In this document: in pieces, positions 25,817 to 38,778 of the stretch
Layout of the letters: each line of letters begins with the position of its first letter
Numbering within the stretch: the stretch's first letter is position 1
NCBI RefSeq assembly: GCF_031755915.1
Contig: NC_083385.1
Location: forward strand, 13,847,001-13,911,000
Direction: 5' to 3'
Source of the DNA: Ziziphus jujuba
Lineage: Eukaryota > Streptophyta > Magnoliopsida > Rosales > Rhamnaceae
DNA: 64,000 bases
Program-made: the position numbers and the translations under genes
The notes under the pieces: model-generated
Databases searched by the model: none
What the model was told of the DNA's origin: nothing
What the model saw: only the letters and a program-made list of their open reading frames with translations

Positions 25817-27565
25817 AACAATACAATAGTGTTACAAGCCGAGAAGTATCAATACGAAAATAATAAAATCAACTTTCTATTTTTCTACCTTCTTTTCCTA
25901 CGTAGCCTACGTACACGACAGAAGGTACCTCTGCAACAAACATGCTAACCTCTTTGTCTTCATATGTTGTCAAATGCCTTGTTTCACAACTGCAACAGCA
26001 AAGAGTTCCAACAATTCCAATACGTCAACTTCAGACTGCAGTTTATGACCAAACAATATCGTCACTAAAATTGCCCAAGTCACAGAGAAAAAGAAAAGAC
26101 GTTTATTCCCAATAATGGTTGCTATTCTAATTAACTTCAACTGCCAGGGAGCTTCTTTAGCTCCACATCCTATCAGTTTGTTACCCAATCGGGTTCTCAT
26201 TCCAACTGCGGTGACCATCATTTTGCCGCATGATTCGTCTTTGACTGGTGTCCCACAAAGACAAGTTCCAGAAAGAAGGAAAGGATTTTGGGAATTCACC
26301 ACAACCTTACTCTTACCAGTTAAACTGGATTCATCAATTAGCATAGAGGATTCAGAAATAAATAGTCCATCGGCAGGAACTTGGTCTCCAATAGACAGAT
26401 GTACAATATCACCTGGAACTAAGTCGTATACTGGAAGTTTCCACTTGTATCCACTTCTTGTAACCAGAATAGGAATCTCCTTTGTCTGCTTGGAACTTGA
26501 TGATTGGCGATATCCACTTAATGCTCTGCTAAAGACAACCAACAAGATGCAAGCAAGGGCCCTGAAGCCATCATCTGCCCCATCTGGCCATCCATGCACT
26601 GCTATGTCAATTATCAAAGACAGAAAAGCAAACAGTCCGAGGATCATAAAAGTAATGTCTTGAAGGGCATTCCAAACAAATACCCCAAAACCTTTAGGTT
26701 CATCCTCTGAAAATTCATTGATCCCGTAAATCTCTTGTCTGCGCTTTATTGAATCATGATTATCAGCAAGCCCGTTTTCAATTGACGTGGAAAGCTTTTT
26801 CGCAACTCCAGCCACCCCGCCATGAAATTGGAGCTTCTTTGTATCATGCTCTTTGACAATGGATCCCAATTCATCAGCACAAATCTGAAAGCCTGCAGCT
26901 TTAACTTCCTCAGGTACAGTGTACTCACTTGGCTGCGCACCTGCACACATCAGAATGAGTCACTGGAAAGAGGTTACATATATAATACAGTTTATCTTAA
27001 TGCCAAAGAAGCTAATCGTACATTGAATAGATTGAGATGCAGCTCTTGAAACCAAAACAGCACTCCGTAACTTCTCCTATGATGATTAAAACCAAAGGGA
27101 AAATTAATATTCAAGACAAAAAATTAGCATAGGAAATTAAGGTGCAACTATTATACAGCCAAAATTAAATGATAATCACCAATCATCAGTATTCTGCCGA
27201 TTCACTTAGCTAGTCCTAGTTCAATTATTTATACAAGCTAAAAATTAGTTTGTTTAAGCTCAGTTGAAGCGCATACTCTATAAGTTAGTTAGTTCCCTAC
27301 TTGCAATGATATAAAATAGAAATAATAGATCCATATAATATTATAACTAACACATTATTTGAGCTTAATAAATGGGAAAATTTCTTAAAAAGGGAAAAAA
27401 AAATAATGAAGAGGAACAAAAAATCGCTGCGCGGGCAGGTTTAATTTACTTGTTAGGTAAAAAAAAAGGAATGATACTGGATTGAAGACTTTATTTTATT
27501 TATCAGACAACTCCATTACTATGTAATAGAACTAGAAGACCGTCGTGATAAGAAATTTTCAAGAC

Positions 27566-27674
27566 ACCACCATGAAATTGGAGCTTCTTTGTACATGCCC
27601 TTTGACAATGGATCCCAACTCATAAGCACAAATCTTAAAACCTGCAGCTTTTAACTTCTTCTGGTACAGCGTAA
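27566..27674 (-). pseudogene. ACA exon-3 remnant inside intron 1 of copy C
   Basis: On the minus strand this stretch reads as a frameshifted piece of the exon 3 start: [25 protein letters not shown], then SNFMVV in another frame. It corresponds to [20 protein letters not shown] and the following lines of the intact gene. The DNA upstream of it on the minus strand (27685-28120) matches intron 1 of the intact gene (12905-13315). It is therefore the stump of an intact-type ACA copy that lost exon 2 and most of exon 3. Confidence 0.8.
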
Positions 27675-28137
27675 AAACCAACTACGAAAATCTGGCTCTA
27701 ATTGCTTATCACTATCGGTTGAGTTAAGCACAAAAATCTAATAAACAGTCGCCACTTGCCAGATCATACATGCCCTGTACTTTGTACTGTTATATCAGTG
27801 GTATTCCTATTCAAAGTTCAAACATCTTGCAGTGCACCTACTCATATCGCACATGCCAATATTAAATGTAATATCTAATTTAATTTTGTCAGCCATAGTA
27901 GCTATTTAAATTGTTAACAAATTAATAAAAAATAATATCTGATAGAAATTATTCAGGTATACTTTATGGACATACATGTTATCACGTATCAGTTAAAACA
28001 GACATAACACACTTTTTTACAGAAATAAACACTTCTCTTTCAATTTGCTGTCAATTTAATACACACATTTTAGATCGATAATATTATTAATTATCATTTG
28101 CTTAATGTAATTAATTTTTAAACTTGAAAGATTGAAT

Positions 28138-28180
<43 letters not shown>
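28138..28180. repeat. Compound (CA)n(TA)n microsatellite
   Basis: A run of CA dinucleotides passes directly into TA dinucleotides within intron 1 of copy C. It is a typical variable-length plant microsatellite. Confidence 0.9.
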
Positions 28181-28669
28181 AACACCTAAAATTTATATGC
28201 TATCTTCTGCTTTTGTATTTTATAAATTAAAAAAAAAAAAATTATTTTAAAGTGTAAGGGTCTCAATCTCTCTTATTTTTATAACCAAATTTCAAGACAG
28301 GGGAACGAAGAGTAACAGGTCACGCCCTACATTTAAAAAGAAAAAAATAATAACCAAATTTAAAATTAAAATAAGCAGAAACTTCAAACTTAAAATTCTG
28401 TCAATGGGTGAGGTAAAAGTGTTCTTTAACGCATTGGAATTATTAAATGGCTTTCCTTGGAAGAGAAAGGGGAAGGAAAATGGAGGTGAAACCTGATTAG
28501 TACGGCGCAAAGCAGCAGCCTCGTATCGTTTTGAAAGATTGGCAGTGAATCGAAACCTTCGCTTTCGGTTCTTTATAACACCGCATAGATTCCTCCATGC
28601 CTGCAATACCTCTTCCGACGAGTGTTTCGCTTTCACTGCCAGGAAAGCTTCATTCATATAGCTCTCCAT

Positions 28670-29658
28670 TATAGTTCAAATTCCAATTCTTACCCAACCC
28701 CTAATTTTTTTTCACTAACAGAAGAAGCAGAGATCGTATAGAAACATAAAGATCCAGAACAAAGTATTGTAAAAGCACCACAAGCTCGTCCTTTTATATT
28801 GGTAAAGAGTGTGCAGCGAGTTGGATTGATAACGGATCAACACCTGTCATGTTAATGGGTTTAACAAGTCGACCGGCGAAAAATTCATTAACCCGTCAGG
28901 AGAAGGGTATTTTAGTTATTTTGTTCATTTTTTACATAGTTCAACCATAAATTAAAATACAGTACACTTTTTATTTTTTTCTTTATTTTATTTCTTGATA
29001 CTTTGATTCTATGAATTAATTAGTTGAAAATAATTGTTAAGGAACGATACGAATTTGTAATAAGTTGTATATATAATGTCTACAATATATATATTTTTTT
29101 TAAATATGTATATTCTGCTTGGATATGAGTACTATGTGTTTGTGTTTTGTTCTTTTTTTTTTTTTTTTAAAGAAAAAGTATTAAATATGTTGTTTTAGTT
29201 TTTCATTGGACTTTCAATTTGAAAAATAATATCTTTTCCCCAAAAAAAAAAAAAGAAAACAAATATAAGCGTCTGGGCTTTTAACAGGTATCAAAAATTA
29301 AATATATGCATAGAATTTATTTTTATTAAATAATATAATATTTATTTTGTAATTATAATTCTGTTTATTATTTTTTATTTAGATAGGGCAATGGATCAGG
29401 TGAAAATGAATTCACGTCCTATTTGTATTAAATTTTATTCATTTAAACATGATTATTAAATATTTATATTTAAATTTATTCATTAATTTAACGGATCATT
29501 GTTACAAAATCATTTAATCATATTAAGATTTTTAAATGGATATTCGTTAACCACAACGCATTACATGTTTGACCCATTTAATGTATATGTTTTATATTAT
29601 ATTCTATAAAATATTATTTTTATTAAAAAACAAAGAAAAAAAGAAAAATAACATTAGC

Positions 29659-29691
<33 letters not shown>

Positions 29692-32600
29692 TACCAAAAA
29701 AAAATATATATATATATATATATACTTATTGTTTTAAGCTATAAAAATATATTTAAAGAAACATAAAATAATAATGTTATATTACAAACCAAAGATAGGG
29801 AAATTTGGGGCATATTTTTTATAAAAAAAAAAAGGAAATTAGAAACATAAATTGTATAAAACATTACAACTATAATCATAAAATTAGATATATTTTTCAC
29901 CTATAATATAATTACTAAAATGTCCCTTTTGAAGTGTGAGATGAATCATTTATGGATTTCACCTGTTATGCCTCATCAATATAACGGATGTTAAGGGGAT
30001 AACCTATTATCAATCAGACCCATATTAGATAAACCCAAATACTAAATTAGTCGTGTAAATTTGTATCATATTAACGGATTATGTAAAATTTTACTATGTC
30101 AAAGTATGAAGTATAAACTATAAATCAAGTATGTTTTTCCTTCTTTTTTTTTTTTTTTTTTTACAAAAATATTGTTATAATTAAGTTCAAACGTGAATGA
30201 AAAATTTTGACATGCCAGGTCTAGTTTTATAGGTTATCCTGCGGAAAAAAGTAAATTGAAATTGCTGCGGGATTAGTTATCCTTTTTTTATTTTTGTTTT
30301 CTTTGAAGTTCTCCTATTTTGAAAATAAAAAATTTAAAAATAATAATAATAATAAAAGTAGGTGTGCATTAAAAGTGAAAGTTGACACGTACAATGGGCG
30401 TACACAGTGAAAAACGGGGCCAGACGGAGATTGATCTTGGAGTGTAAAGACCAAAAAGAGCTCGACTGCAAGATCCAGAACTTTCAATTACGATCCTAGA
30501 TATCTTTTTCTTGACGCTGCTCTTAGAGAAGCATCTCATTTAACTGCTTTAGAAGGTAGAGGAAATATTTCCCTTGTGATGTAGGTTTTTTCTTTTCTAT
30601 TCTTTTTTTTTTTTTCTCTCTCTTGTTAAAAAATAGGGGGAAGAAAAAAAAAAAAAAAAAAGGGGGAAAAAAGCAGTGCAAGTAGATTAGGGAATATTGT
30701 ATGAAGTAGTATACTTGTCTCAATTCTTAATCTATTCGAATTTTCATTTTATCTATAATTCAACAACAAATTAAAAAGAAAACGTATTTATTAGTTTTAA
30801 AAGTGTTTCTTAACATATTTATTGAAGTTGTTAATTATTAAATTCAAAACAAAATTTATCCACTGTAACATATGAATTTGTAAAATGAAATAAACTAAAT
30901 GAACTATTATTAGAACAAAACTACAAATAAAATCACATTTAATTAGCCACATTATTATTTTATTTGGTTTAGCATTAAATTTAATAAACAACAGTGGATT
31001 TTTTTTTTTTTTTTGCTTGAAATAATAGTAGAGTTAAGAGTTATAAATTAAATTAACAAAATAATATATATATATATATATACACCGTCAACCTTAGATC
31101 AGATTTTTAATATAAGAACGAATGGTAGAATTTTTTTTTTTTAACTTTTGAATGGTATATATATATATATATATATATTATTGACAATTAACGTAGTTGA
31201 TTTTTTAAAGTGCAATTAAAATAATATATAGCCATGGGAGTTGGATGATTACCTCGGAGGAGTCGTTGTTCTGAGATGAAGTGGCGGGCAAATCTCCTTT
31301 GGAAGTGGGCTTAATTATTTATTTGCCTAGTGAACTAGTAAATGTCTTGATGCCAAGGAAGTAATTGCCCGGTATTGTATATTTTAATTAAGCTCTGTTA
31401 CTCAAACAATGTTGATGCTTCATATGATTATATAGGCGATGAAGAATGTCTGGGATTTGCCATGCAAAATTGGATTTTCTCTATTAAACTACTCACATCC
31501 TCCACTCCGTTCTAAAAACATGTTTGACTCCTGATGTTCTATGTCATCCTCCATTCATTTTAAGGAATGCAAATATATATAACCATAAAAAAAAAAAAAA
31601 TACTATATTAAACTTTTCAGTTTCACTGCTTCTCACATCTTTAGTGAATCCATTATTAATAGGACAATTGCTAATTGGTTGTATTTAATTATGTTTTAAA
31701 TTTTTAAACTAAAAACCTAACATGAAAATGCGAACTCTTTTAAATAGTCAACTAAATTATCACATGGCATGAGAGTTCCAATAAAAATAGTCAAATAGCA
31801 TTTTTCTAAACTACTTATTAATGTAGATGATGACGACCAATTGATTTGGTGTACATTGATCTATTTTTCTAAACTATTTGTTTTGATATAAATTGATCCA
31901 ACATGATATTATAATAGAAATTATATGGTGTTAATGCTTTAATATGATATATATAAAATTGTGCATTTTAGAATCTATATAAATTATGTCCGTTAATTTT
32001 TTTTTATTTATAATTATCGGTATTATCGTCTTATCATAAATTTGAACTTAAACAGAAAAAAATAAAAAAATATGGCACTTATCAGCTCTATTGTGACCTC
32101 GATAGCATAAATTATGTCCATTGATATTAATAAGAAAAAAAAAAATTGAAGGCAATAACTAAGGTGGTGAGTTAGGATTAAATCCAATTGAATCAATGTG
32201 TATCAAATAAAAAATATAAAGCTTAATATGGTGGGTTTTAAAATCAAATGTTTAAATTGCAAAACTTCAAACTTAATGGATTTTAAAGTGTAATTAACCC
32301 TAAAAAAGTTACATTTTCATTGCATTTTTTTATAATTCATTTTTTTATTGCTTTTTTCTTTTTTTACACATAATAATTTTCAATGATTAGATATTTTATA
32401 ATCATTTTTTTTATCTGAAATTGCCACATTATTTATAGCTACCTAAATATTTTTGGCTTTCTTTTTTTACTTGTGGGGAACTTTCCATGGCTGAATCTTA
32501 TGTGTTATACTACTCTCAAAATTTATTTTCTATTGGAGTTGTTGGAAAATTGGAAATTAATGGTTTTTTTTGTTTTTTTCCCTTCAAACAAGAGAAAAAA

Positions 32601-33973
32601 AGTTATACATAAAGTAAAAGTGTCTTGCTAATCTAAAAAAGAGAAGTAATACATTATCGTTTTATTCATTTAATATGATTTTGGCTCTTAATATAATATA
32701 TTCTTTCTCTTGTTAAGTCATATTGGATACACCTTATTAATTTATAATGTAAAAGTTCTTGTTAAAGTTCTATTCTACATAATTATACATAATATTGGAA
32801 TGATAAAAGCACTGTTTAGATGCCGTTTAATAACATAATTAATTTGTAGTTTATATTTTTTATTTAATTGTTTGTAATTTATTTATTTCAAACGTCAGTT
32901 AATGATAATTATAATTTTTTTTTAAATATCTTAAAATGATTATAAATTTGAAAAAAAATAACACAATCTAAAATCGTGATATTAGATTAATTTGAAATCT
33001 ATGATAAATGGCAGATTCCAAACCAAAGTCTTTAATGAATAAGTATAGACGATGAGCTTGCAAGCAAAATTATTCTTGTATCTTTGATTGTTGAAAATTG
33101 GTCATAGACTCATGGTCTAGAGTTTTTTATGTGGAATTATTAATTGACATTTTGATTAACATATTATTAGTTTAGTTTCATCAACTTCAGTGCAAATGAT
33201 TTCATATTTTTATAAACTATTGACAGTAATTTGTTTTTAGGCAAAAATAATATTTTTATCAGTTTATCATTTGCACTTTCTATTGTAAATGATATCGGAA
33301 ATTACTCTGTTTAAAAACTGAAGTTCAATTTAACCAGAATAAATTTGCCATATTTTTTTTCCAAAAATATTGTCATGTTTTTAATTCCTTATTTATTTCC
33401 TAATGTTTAATGTATTTTTGTCTACTCATAATTTGTTTTTAATATTTTCGACCAATTATATATATCTTGTTTGATGCATTTGGAACCTTATATGACTTTT
33501 TAGACCAAAATTTTTGCTTTTTTCTTTTTGGTAAATAATCAAAATTGTAGTTAAAAATTAGCAAGAGTAAAAAAAAAAAAAAAAAAAAAGATATCTTATT
33601 TTTATTTTCTTGGTAGACAAACAATAGTAATTTTATAAAGTCATTAACATAGATTGATAAATAATAACAGAAAGTTTAAAAATATAAAACCATTCACACA
33701 TGGAAAAATGAGAGCCAGCCAGCGCAAAGTCCTACTAAGGAGGGCCCACATAAGAAGCTGCCTTACTAATTGAATCAACGGTTGACAAGCACCGTGTAAT
33801 GGCTGTAGGTTGACAGCCGTCGATGAGAGCACAGAGGTGCCACAATCTTGGCCACCACGAATAAACCCTCCTTTTTCCTCACCACTCCCTCCCTCGCAGG
33901 CTCGCACAGATCTCTCTCCCTTTCTCTCTCTGTGTTTGATTCTATTGCCGGTGTTCGTCGTGAAGCTCCGAAG
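28670..33973. other. Repeat-rich spacer between copy C and VDAC
   Basis: To about 28790 it still matches the leader of the intact ACA gene. About 28830-30230 contains recurring AACGGAT, CCCATTTAA and AACCCGT words at both ends and looks like a decayed repeat element. About 30830-32470 is the second copy of the spacer at 22780-24050. (TA)n runs lie at about 29659-29690, 29705-29725, 31063-31082 and 31146-31168. The last ~280 bases before 33974 should be the VDAC promoter and leader. No intact gene was found. Confidence 0.45.
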
Positions 33974-36180
33974 ATGAGCAAAGGACCGGGTCTCTTCTCC
34001 GACATCGGCAAGAAAGCCAAAGGTAATCGTGCTTCCACACGATCTATCAGGTCCCTTTTCACTTTCTCTCTATCACACTGATTCAGTTGCTTTTGTTTTG
34101 TGGTTCTGAAATCGACTCGTCCTTGTTTTGCCTTCAGATCTTCTCACGAAAGACTACTCCTCTGATCAGAAATTCTCCGTCTCCACCTACAGCGACGCTG
34201 GCGTGGTACGCTCTCTGGCAGCTCTTTTACTTTTTTTTCTTTTTTTTTTCTTTTTTCCTACTTTTAAGTTGAAATTTGAAATTATGCGTTCTTGTTCGCG
34301 CACTCTTCTGCATATGTATGTGAATCGTATTGTCTGTTAATGGAATTGAAGCTTAGATCCGTGATTAGGGGTTTCTTGTGACTTTGGTTTCGGTTGTTTA
34401 GTTCGTATTGTTTAGGTAGTTTCTTAGTTCGAATTATGACGCCGTGTGTGGTTGTGAGTGTCATTGCAAAAATCTTGTAGCTCCTTTTTAAAATTTTTTT
34501 CTTTTTAAATGTTCCTGAAAATCAATGCAAGACAGTGCCGAGGTTAGTTTGTTTGATTTTGAGTGTTATCATATTTGTTCGCTCGCATGGTGTTGCTCGG
34601 TTTCCTTTCATCTCAATATTGTGCTCTTTTTTTTTTCTCTCTTTTTTTTTTTATTAATTTGATTTTCTGCCTCCGGAAGAATTAATGTGTGCATTTGTCT
34701 GTGTATTTTTATTTTATTTTATTTTTTATTTTGTAATGAGAAGTGGTACTCTAATGTTCATACGAAGCAATTGTTATATGCTGAGATTTGTGGGTTAATT
34801 AATGGTCATATTTAAATTTTAATACGACTATGTATATTTTGTGTCTACTCTATACTTTGCTTGGTTACCTGTAATGAATCATCAAGTGCTGTTGTCTACA
34901 ATGACATAGTCTTTTGGATTAACGTATGTCTGTTTACCTAGAGTTGAATAGTTTCTTCTATTAGATTGAACCTAGAAGTTAGGTGCTATTCATTAATTGC
35001 AAATTAGCAATTAGTTTATGACTGATAAATTTCAATTCTGGGTTTTACCCCAGGCTTGCTTTTCAAACAACACTACCAAATGAATTTGTGCCTTAATGGA
35101 GAGAAATAATGTAATATATATATATATATATTTGGATTTTTACTGTTTTTGCTCTTTTAGACCTTGACATCAACGGCAGTGAAGAAAGGAGGACTTTCGA
35201 CTGGGGACATTGGAGCAGTATACAAGTACAAGAATGCTGTTTTCGATGTCAAAGTTGACACAGAATCAAATGTGTGTTTCTTATTAAGTTAAAAAAAATT
35301 TATAGCAAGCCATTCTTTTTTGTCTTCTTTTCTCTTACTAAGCATATGTAATTTTCTTTATTATGGTAGATCCTAGCAACACTCACATTCACTGACATCC
35401 TTCCATCTACAAAGGCCATTGCTTCATTCAAACTGCCTGACTATAATTCTGGCAAGGTACAAAGTTTGACATCATTGGGCTGAGAAATTTCTGTACAAGC
35501 TGATGTAGCCTTAACATATGTAAATGTCTTGTGTTTGCTTTTATTTTGTAGCTTGAGGTTCAGTACTTCCATGACCATGCATCTTTGACAACTGCTGCAG
35601 TTTTGAATCAATCTCAATCAGTTGAGGTTTCAGCCACCCTTGGAACCCCAACCATTGCTTTTGGTGCAGAAGCAGGTTATGATGCTACTTCTGGTAAATT
35701 TACAAAGTACACTGCTGGCATTAGTGTAACAAATCCCGATTGGTCTTCTTCGATAATTCTGTAAGCCCTTTTGCTAATCTAGTTATCAGTAGTTTGAACT
35801 GCTATTAATACGGAAAACAAGGAATTTAATGCTGTTGTAAGTCTCTGATTCTCTCTCTCTCTCTCTTTCTCAGGGGTGACAAGGGAGACAGTATAAAAGC
35901 ATCATATTTGCACCATCTAGATCACTTGAAGAAAAGTGCAGCAGTGGGAGAGATCAGCAGAAAGTTTTCGACAAATGAGAATACCTTCACTGTGGGAGGG
36001 TTATATGCTATTGATCACCTCACTTCTGTGAAAGCGAAGCTGAATAATCACGGGAAGCTGGGAGCCCTCCTCCAGCATGAGGTCATATCAAAGTCATTGC
36101 TGACAATCTCAGGTGAGATAGACACCAAAGCGTTGGAAAAGAATCCCAAGTTTGGATTGGCCATTGCTCTCAAGCCATAA
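33974..36180 (+). CDS. VDAC: Mitochondrial outer-membrane porin (VDAC), complete six-exon gene
   Basis: Voltage-dependent anion channel, a beta-barrel passing metabolites across the mitochondrial outer membrane. Exons 33974-34022, 34138-34205, 35161-35271, 35370-35456, 35552-35760 and 35874-36180 splice in frame to 276 residues, the usual length. It starts MSKGPGLFSDIGKKAKDLLT, the conserved N-terminal helix. It continues with KFSVSTYSD, the repeated strands (ILPSTKAIASFKLPDY, LEVQYFHDHA) and ends TKALEKNPKFGLAIALKP, the beta-signal region. It most resembles Arabidopsis VDAC2 as remembered. A (CT)n tract precedes the last acceptor. Exon 1 is only 49 coding bases, as in related genes. Confidence 0.95.
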
Positions 36181-38289
36181 ATAGTTTTTTTTTGCCGCTG
36201 AATGATGCGTTGTTGAGATTCAATACCTTGTTCAATTTTTTTGGGTGGCTCTTGAAGAGAGCACATTAATAAGTAGTTCCACAGATATATTTGTTAGGAT
36301 TTTGATGACTGTGGATGGATTGATTGATGCTTCAACCATGGTCTTCTGTTTTCTCTATTTTCTTTCTGGATTTGTAATGTAGGTTTTGGAGGCATTTTGA
36401 CACTTGCACATTCTATTCTCCTTGTGTAGAGGAGCCCCTATCGTTTTGGTTGATGAAAAGTTTATTAATTTCCCAAATGGGACACATTTTCTTACATGTA
36501 TGTTCTGTTTGGCATGAGGTACTTTTTATTTTTATTTTTTATGAGCTGTTTGGCATTTGATATGTGGTATTCCATGCGTCCCCTAACAAATATAACTTAA
36601 AATCATTCATGCAGTTCTTTATACATTGTTTTCCAGAAAGATGTTTCAGAAACGACTAAAAGGTTAAAAAAAAAAATTTTAGGCGTTCTTTGGAATAAGA
36701 TGATAGATTAGAACCCCGTCTTCTAAAAGTAGCCATTAAAACTTATTTTCTCATGAGGACTTAATGGCCGATACCCGCCTATTAAACCCTTAATTTTTTT
36801 TTTTAGGTTTTTTTTTGTGGTTGTGCGGTGTGAATCCACAAAGAATTCATCTCATTGGCACGGATAAAATCTCACATACTATTGGAGTCATTTTCTATAT
36901 ACCGACCTCCATATAAGATCCATAGATCCAAAACAATCTCTGGCAACTCACAATTCATGATATCAAACGTAAATGGTAGAGGAAGGGGAACAACCAAAAA
37001 AAATAAAATAAAATAAAATAAACAAAGATGAAAGATGCAAGAAATGCAAGACCCTTGTTACAAAACCAATTCACAACGAATTTAAATTTCGGTTGATGAG
37101 GTTCAGTTGGGATATAGATGAAGTAAATATATAGATTAGAGTTTATTTTCAGAAAAATCATACACAGAATGAATGTATTTACGAGCACTAGTCTCTCCAT
37201 TGAACCATCATTGAGATGCAACAACTCCCTTTTCTCGTAAATTCCCAAAAAAAATTTGACGAATTGGTAGATTAAGCACGTAATAAGATCAAAGCAGAAG
37301 AACAAAGAAAACAAAGAATACAGGAACAAACAAAAGAGAGAATAATATAAGGCAAGAGGACCAAATTAATAATTATATCAAACGTGCTAAATTTTCCCTG
37401 TTAACGAACATCAACTCGTTCTTCAAGAGTGTTTCGAGTGTGAACTACACACGACAGCGGTAAATTATGATTTTCTATGATTCATAACAACCATTATCAT
37501 TGAAACTATGAATTAGGCAAAAGATATCACATTCAAATGGAACATGCATAACAAGCAATTAGAAACAAGAATAGCCTCAGGGAAACTCCAGCAACCAAAA
37601 AACATAGAGCATATAAAACAAATGTAGAACAAAATCAGATAATTGGTGATATATGGAGTGAGCTAGTGAATGGAGAAAGGTTAGCAAGGTGGGGAAATGA
37701 AAGACATCAAGCAGAAAAGAGATATATATGAGACCAATGATACAGATACTTGATTCTAAATAGGGTTTTTTTAAAAAAATTCAATGGAAGTCTTTTATTA
37801 TGAGATTTTTTTTTTTTAATAAAAATGATAACAGATACTTGATGTTTCAAGGTGTAGAAGAAAGAATAAATGTGTTTTAAAATGAGATTATTTTTTGCTA
37901 ATAAGAAACCCTCATCTCATACCCCTAATTCTAAAATCTGAACATAAAACATTAGCCAATACAGGGGAAACAGATTGTACAGAACAAAAACTTAAAGGCA
38001 ATCCATAAACAAAATAAAAAAAATAAAAATCTCAGCAACAGATTATCCTAAAGCACCATTTTAGGTACCTTATGAATAAAAATCATCCAAAGTAATTCAT
38101 AAATCAAAATCACACATTGAGATCCAAGGCAGCCCCTAAGGAGCATAAAAAAGTACGAAAAACTTTAAATAAAAACATAATAATATCCATTAAGTCTCCG
38201 AACAAAACCATCTAAATTAGACTAAAACAAAATACTTCTCATTTTAAAAAACTTGTATTGAAAACAAAAAGCAAGGTAAACAGAAACAC
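36181..38289. other. Convergent intergenic region VDAC / RPL26
   Basis: Should include the 3' UTRs of VDAC and of the minus-strand RPL26 gene. The middle (36660-36960) is a less AT-rich stretch of unknown origin, possibly an old repeat. No coding region is visible. Confidence 0.4.
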
Positions 38290-38730
38290 TTAATCAACGC
38301 TCTGCATGATTTCCTCGGCTGTGAACTTAGTACCCTTATCCTTGTCTGCGGCGGCCCGACCCTTGGCCTTGCGATCAAGCAGAGACTTGCGGTCCTTGTC
38401 CAACCTGAGCTTGGTGATGACGACCTTGGATGGATTGATTCCCACATTGACGGTCGACCCATTCACCTTCTCCCGAGTTATGCGCTCGATGTGGATGACC
38501 CATTTTCTGCGGTAGACCTGCACCACCTTCCCCTCGCGGCCTTTGTAGGTTCCTCGTACGACCTGCACCTCATCGTCCTTTCGGACCGGCATGGAGCGGA
38601 CGTTGTACTTGGATCGGAGGTCCACAGAGAGAGGTGCGCTCATGAGAACGCGGCGCACGCTCGACGGCGCGGTAAAATGAGCCTTACGGCTCTTCCGGCG
38701 GGAGGAGGAGACTCGGGGATTATACTTCAT
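38290..38730 (-). CDS. RPL26: 60S ribosomal protein L26 (uL24), intronless
   Basis: Component of the large cytosolic ribosomal subunit near the peptide exit tunnel. The single exon encodes 146 residues, the full family length. It starts [20 protein letters not shown], with the basic N-terminus typical of the family. A KOW motif at about residues 48-80 includes [20 protein letters not shown]. The C-terminus is lysine-rich and ends [10 protein letters not shown]. The start is the first ATG of the frame, just after a (GA)n leader. GC content is clearly higher than in the surroundings. Intronless L26 genes are usual in plants. Confidence 0.97.
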   Translation of the reverse strand: MKYNPRVSSSRRKSRKAHFTAPSSVRRVLMSAPLSVDLRSKYNVRSMPVRKDDEVQVVRGTYKGREGKVVQVYRRKWVIHIERITREKVNGSTVNVGINPSKVVITKLRLDKDRKSLLDRKAKGRAAADKDKGTKFTAEEIMQSVD

Positions 38731-38738
38731 TTTCTCTT

Positions 38739-38740
38739 AG

Positions 38741-38778
<38 letters not shown>

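Larger units (their letters stand above)
25970..28669 (-). pseudogene. Truncated chimeric ACA-like Ca2+-ATPase, copy C
   Basis: Exons in coding order 28669-28493, 27076-27022 and 26940-25970 splice in phase to a 400-codon open frame. Exon 1 ([20 protein letters not shown]) closely resembles the intact ACA exon 1. Exons 2-3 resemble copy B (GAQPSEYTVP/CAQPSEYTVP, ELLELFAVAV) and end at the same M4 position with a few extra codons before the stop. The exon 2 donor is CAAT/GTACGA where the others have CAAG/GT, so it is weaker but still GT. The actuator loop is TGKS (~285-288), as in copy B. The phosphorylation and nucleotide-binding domains are missing. Intron 1 contains an exon-3 remnant (27566-27674). 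Probably non-functional as a pump. Confidence 0.83.

Noticed and set aside
26115..26663. 182-codon plus-strand frame opposite copy C exon 3
   Set aside because: Antisense shadow of the ACA-like exon, with the same pattern as opposite the intact gene.
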